NCBI GenBank assembly: GCA_024709955.1
Contig: JANJVS010000193.1
Coordinates: 1 to 38,132, forward strand
Source: Rhodocyclaceae bacterium
Lineage (GTDB): Bacteria; Pseudomonadota; Gammaproteobacteria; Burkholderiales; Rhodocyclaceae
Length of the DNA: 38,132 nucleotides
Direction: 5' to 3'
Numbering within the stretch: position 1 is the first letter of the stretch; each line of letters opens with the position of its first letter. Position numbers and translations under genes: made by a program. Positions 37,692-38,132 of this stretch are shown here, piece by piece. Under the pieces are notes generated by a model that made no database searches, was not told where the DNA came from, and saw only the letters and a program-made list of their open reading frames with translations.

Positions 37692-38132
37692 TCAGTCGCG
37701 GAAATTGCCGTACTGCAGCGGGAAATCGGTGATCGACTTCTTCACCAGGGCAATGGCCTCCTGCAGGTCGTCGCGCTTGGCGCCGGCGACGCGCACGGCA
37801 TCGCCCTGGATGCTCGCCTGGACCTTGATCTTGCTGTCCTTGACGAGCTTGACGATCTTTTTCGCCAGTTCCTGCTCGATGCCGGTCTTGATCTTGAGTT
37901 CCTGCTTGGCCTTGTTGCCGGAGACGGTCTGCACCGCGCCGATGTCGAGACGCTTGGTGCTCTCGCGTTCCTTCTTCTCCATCTCGGGGAAGAGGATATC
38001 CTTGACCTGGCCGAGCTGGAATTCGGAATCGCCGTATACGGTGATCACCTTGTCCTTCTCGTTGAGCTCGGCCTTGGCCGAGGTGCCCTTGAAGTCGTAG
38101 CGGTTGCCGATATGGCGGCCGGCCACATCGAC
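37692..38132 (-). CDS. yajQ: YajQ family cyclic-di-GMP/nucleotide-binding protein (5' end beyond window)
   Basis: 146 C-terminal residues of the normal ~161. Visible are YDFKGTSA near the edge, EKDKVITVYGDSEFQLGQV, and the end KKSITDFPLQYGNFRD, all characteristic of YajQ. The frame runs through the window edge as VDVAGRHIGNRYDF; the GTG at 38126 is an internal valine, not the start. YajQ proteins bind RNA or nucleotides, and one from Xanthomonas binds cyclic di-GMP. A dispersed repeat copy follows its stop codon by one base. Confidence 0.93.
   Translation of the reverse strand, partial: VDVAGRHIGNRYDFKGTSAKAELNEKDKVITVYGDSEFQLGQVKDILFPEMEKKERESTKRLDIGAVQTVSGNKAKQELKIKTGIEQELAKKIVKLVKDSKIKVQASIQGDAVRVAGAKRDDLQEAIALVKKSITDFPLQYGNFRD

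Noticed and set aside
38126-38126. GTG at 38126 as the start of yajQ
   Set aside because: The frame continues to the window edge as VDVAGRHIG, which belongs to the family’s N-terminal part; the true start is outside.

Overview
This window is a stretch of high-GC betaproteobacterial chromosome. The gene order leuC–entericidin–leuD–leuB–asd–fimV–truA–trpF–trpB–trpA–accD–folC–SPOR–cvpA–purF–metZ is a typical betaproteobacterial layout, and fimV, a BktB-type thiolase, a YajQ protein and the orn/M48/rsgA neighbourhood agree with it. A Rhodocyclales or Sterolibacterium-like relative is my best guess, from general recognition only. I see no rRNA, tRNA, CRISPR array, prophage or transposase gene.

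Layout. 1-542 holds the N-terminal part of a Crp/Fnr-type regulator cut by the window edge. From 792 to 25295 nearly everything lies on the minus strand. Read from right to left, it holds ferredoxin fdxA, a CBS-domain protein, fadD, aroC, a YdcH-like small protein, an MFS transporter and an M48 lipoprotein. Then come leucine synthesis (leuC, leuD, leuB, with a 40-residue entericidin-like lipoprotein inside), asd, fimV, a membrane protein, truA, tryptophan synthesis (trpF, trpB, trpA), accD, folC, a SPOR protein, cvpA, purF, metZ and a small Rieske protein. Many neighbours overlap by 1-14 bases, so translational coupling is likely. From 25477 the strand flips: trxA, rho, rpmE and an ArnT-like glycosyltransferase run rightward, orn is convergent, then a Ste24-type M48 protease, rsgA and a GT-B glycosyltransferase run rightward. 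The right end has a BktB-like thiolase, a CobD/CbiB-like membrane protein, a Nudix hydrolase and a retropepsin-like protease (minus), a class I glutamine amidotransferase (plus), and yajQ (minus, cut by the edge).

Regulation that can be read directly: a SAM-II riboswitch followed by a terminator and a possible antiterminator precedes metZ; a very C-rich leader precedes rho; rpmE has a near-consensus sigma-70 promoter and ends in a UUCG-loop terminator; the thiolase gene ends at a strong terminator that overlaps the stop of the facing gene.

The most unusual signal is a dispersed, non-tandem 24-bp sequence (left half CACCGTCCCGCC, right half RGCGCCGACTTT). It occurs about ten times in the 38 kb, on both strands, between genes and inside genes. 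All six of its reading frames are open. Inside genes it lies in what look like variable loops or tails; between genes it sits just past stop codons. This is the pattern expected of a DNA-uptake-type or other genome-wide signal sequence, and I know of no description of it. A second non-coding element (29318-29586) has 21-bp perfect inverted ends and CTAG/TA flanks. It looks like an IS630/Tc1-type MITE inserted exactly in the stop codon of the ArnT-like gene.
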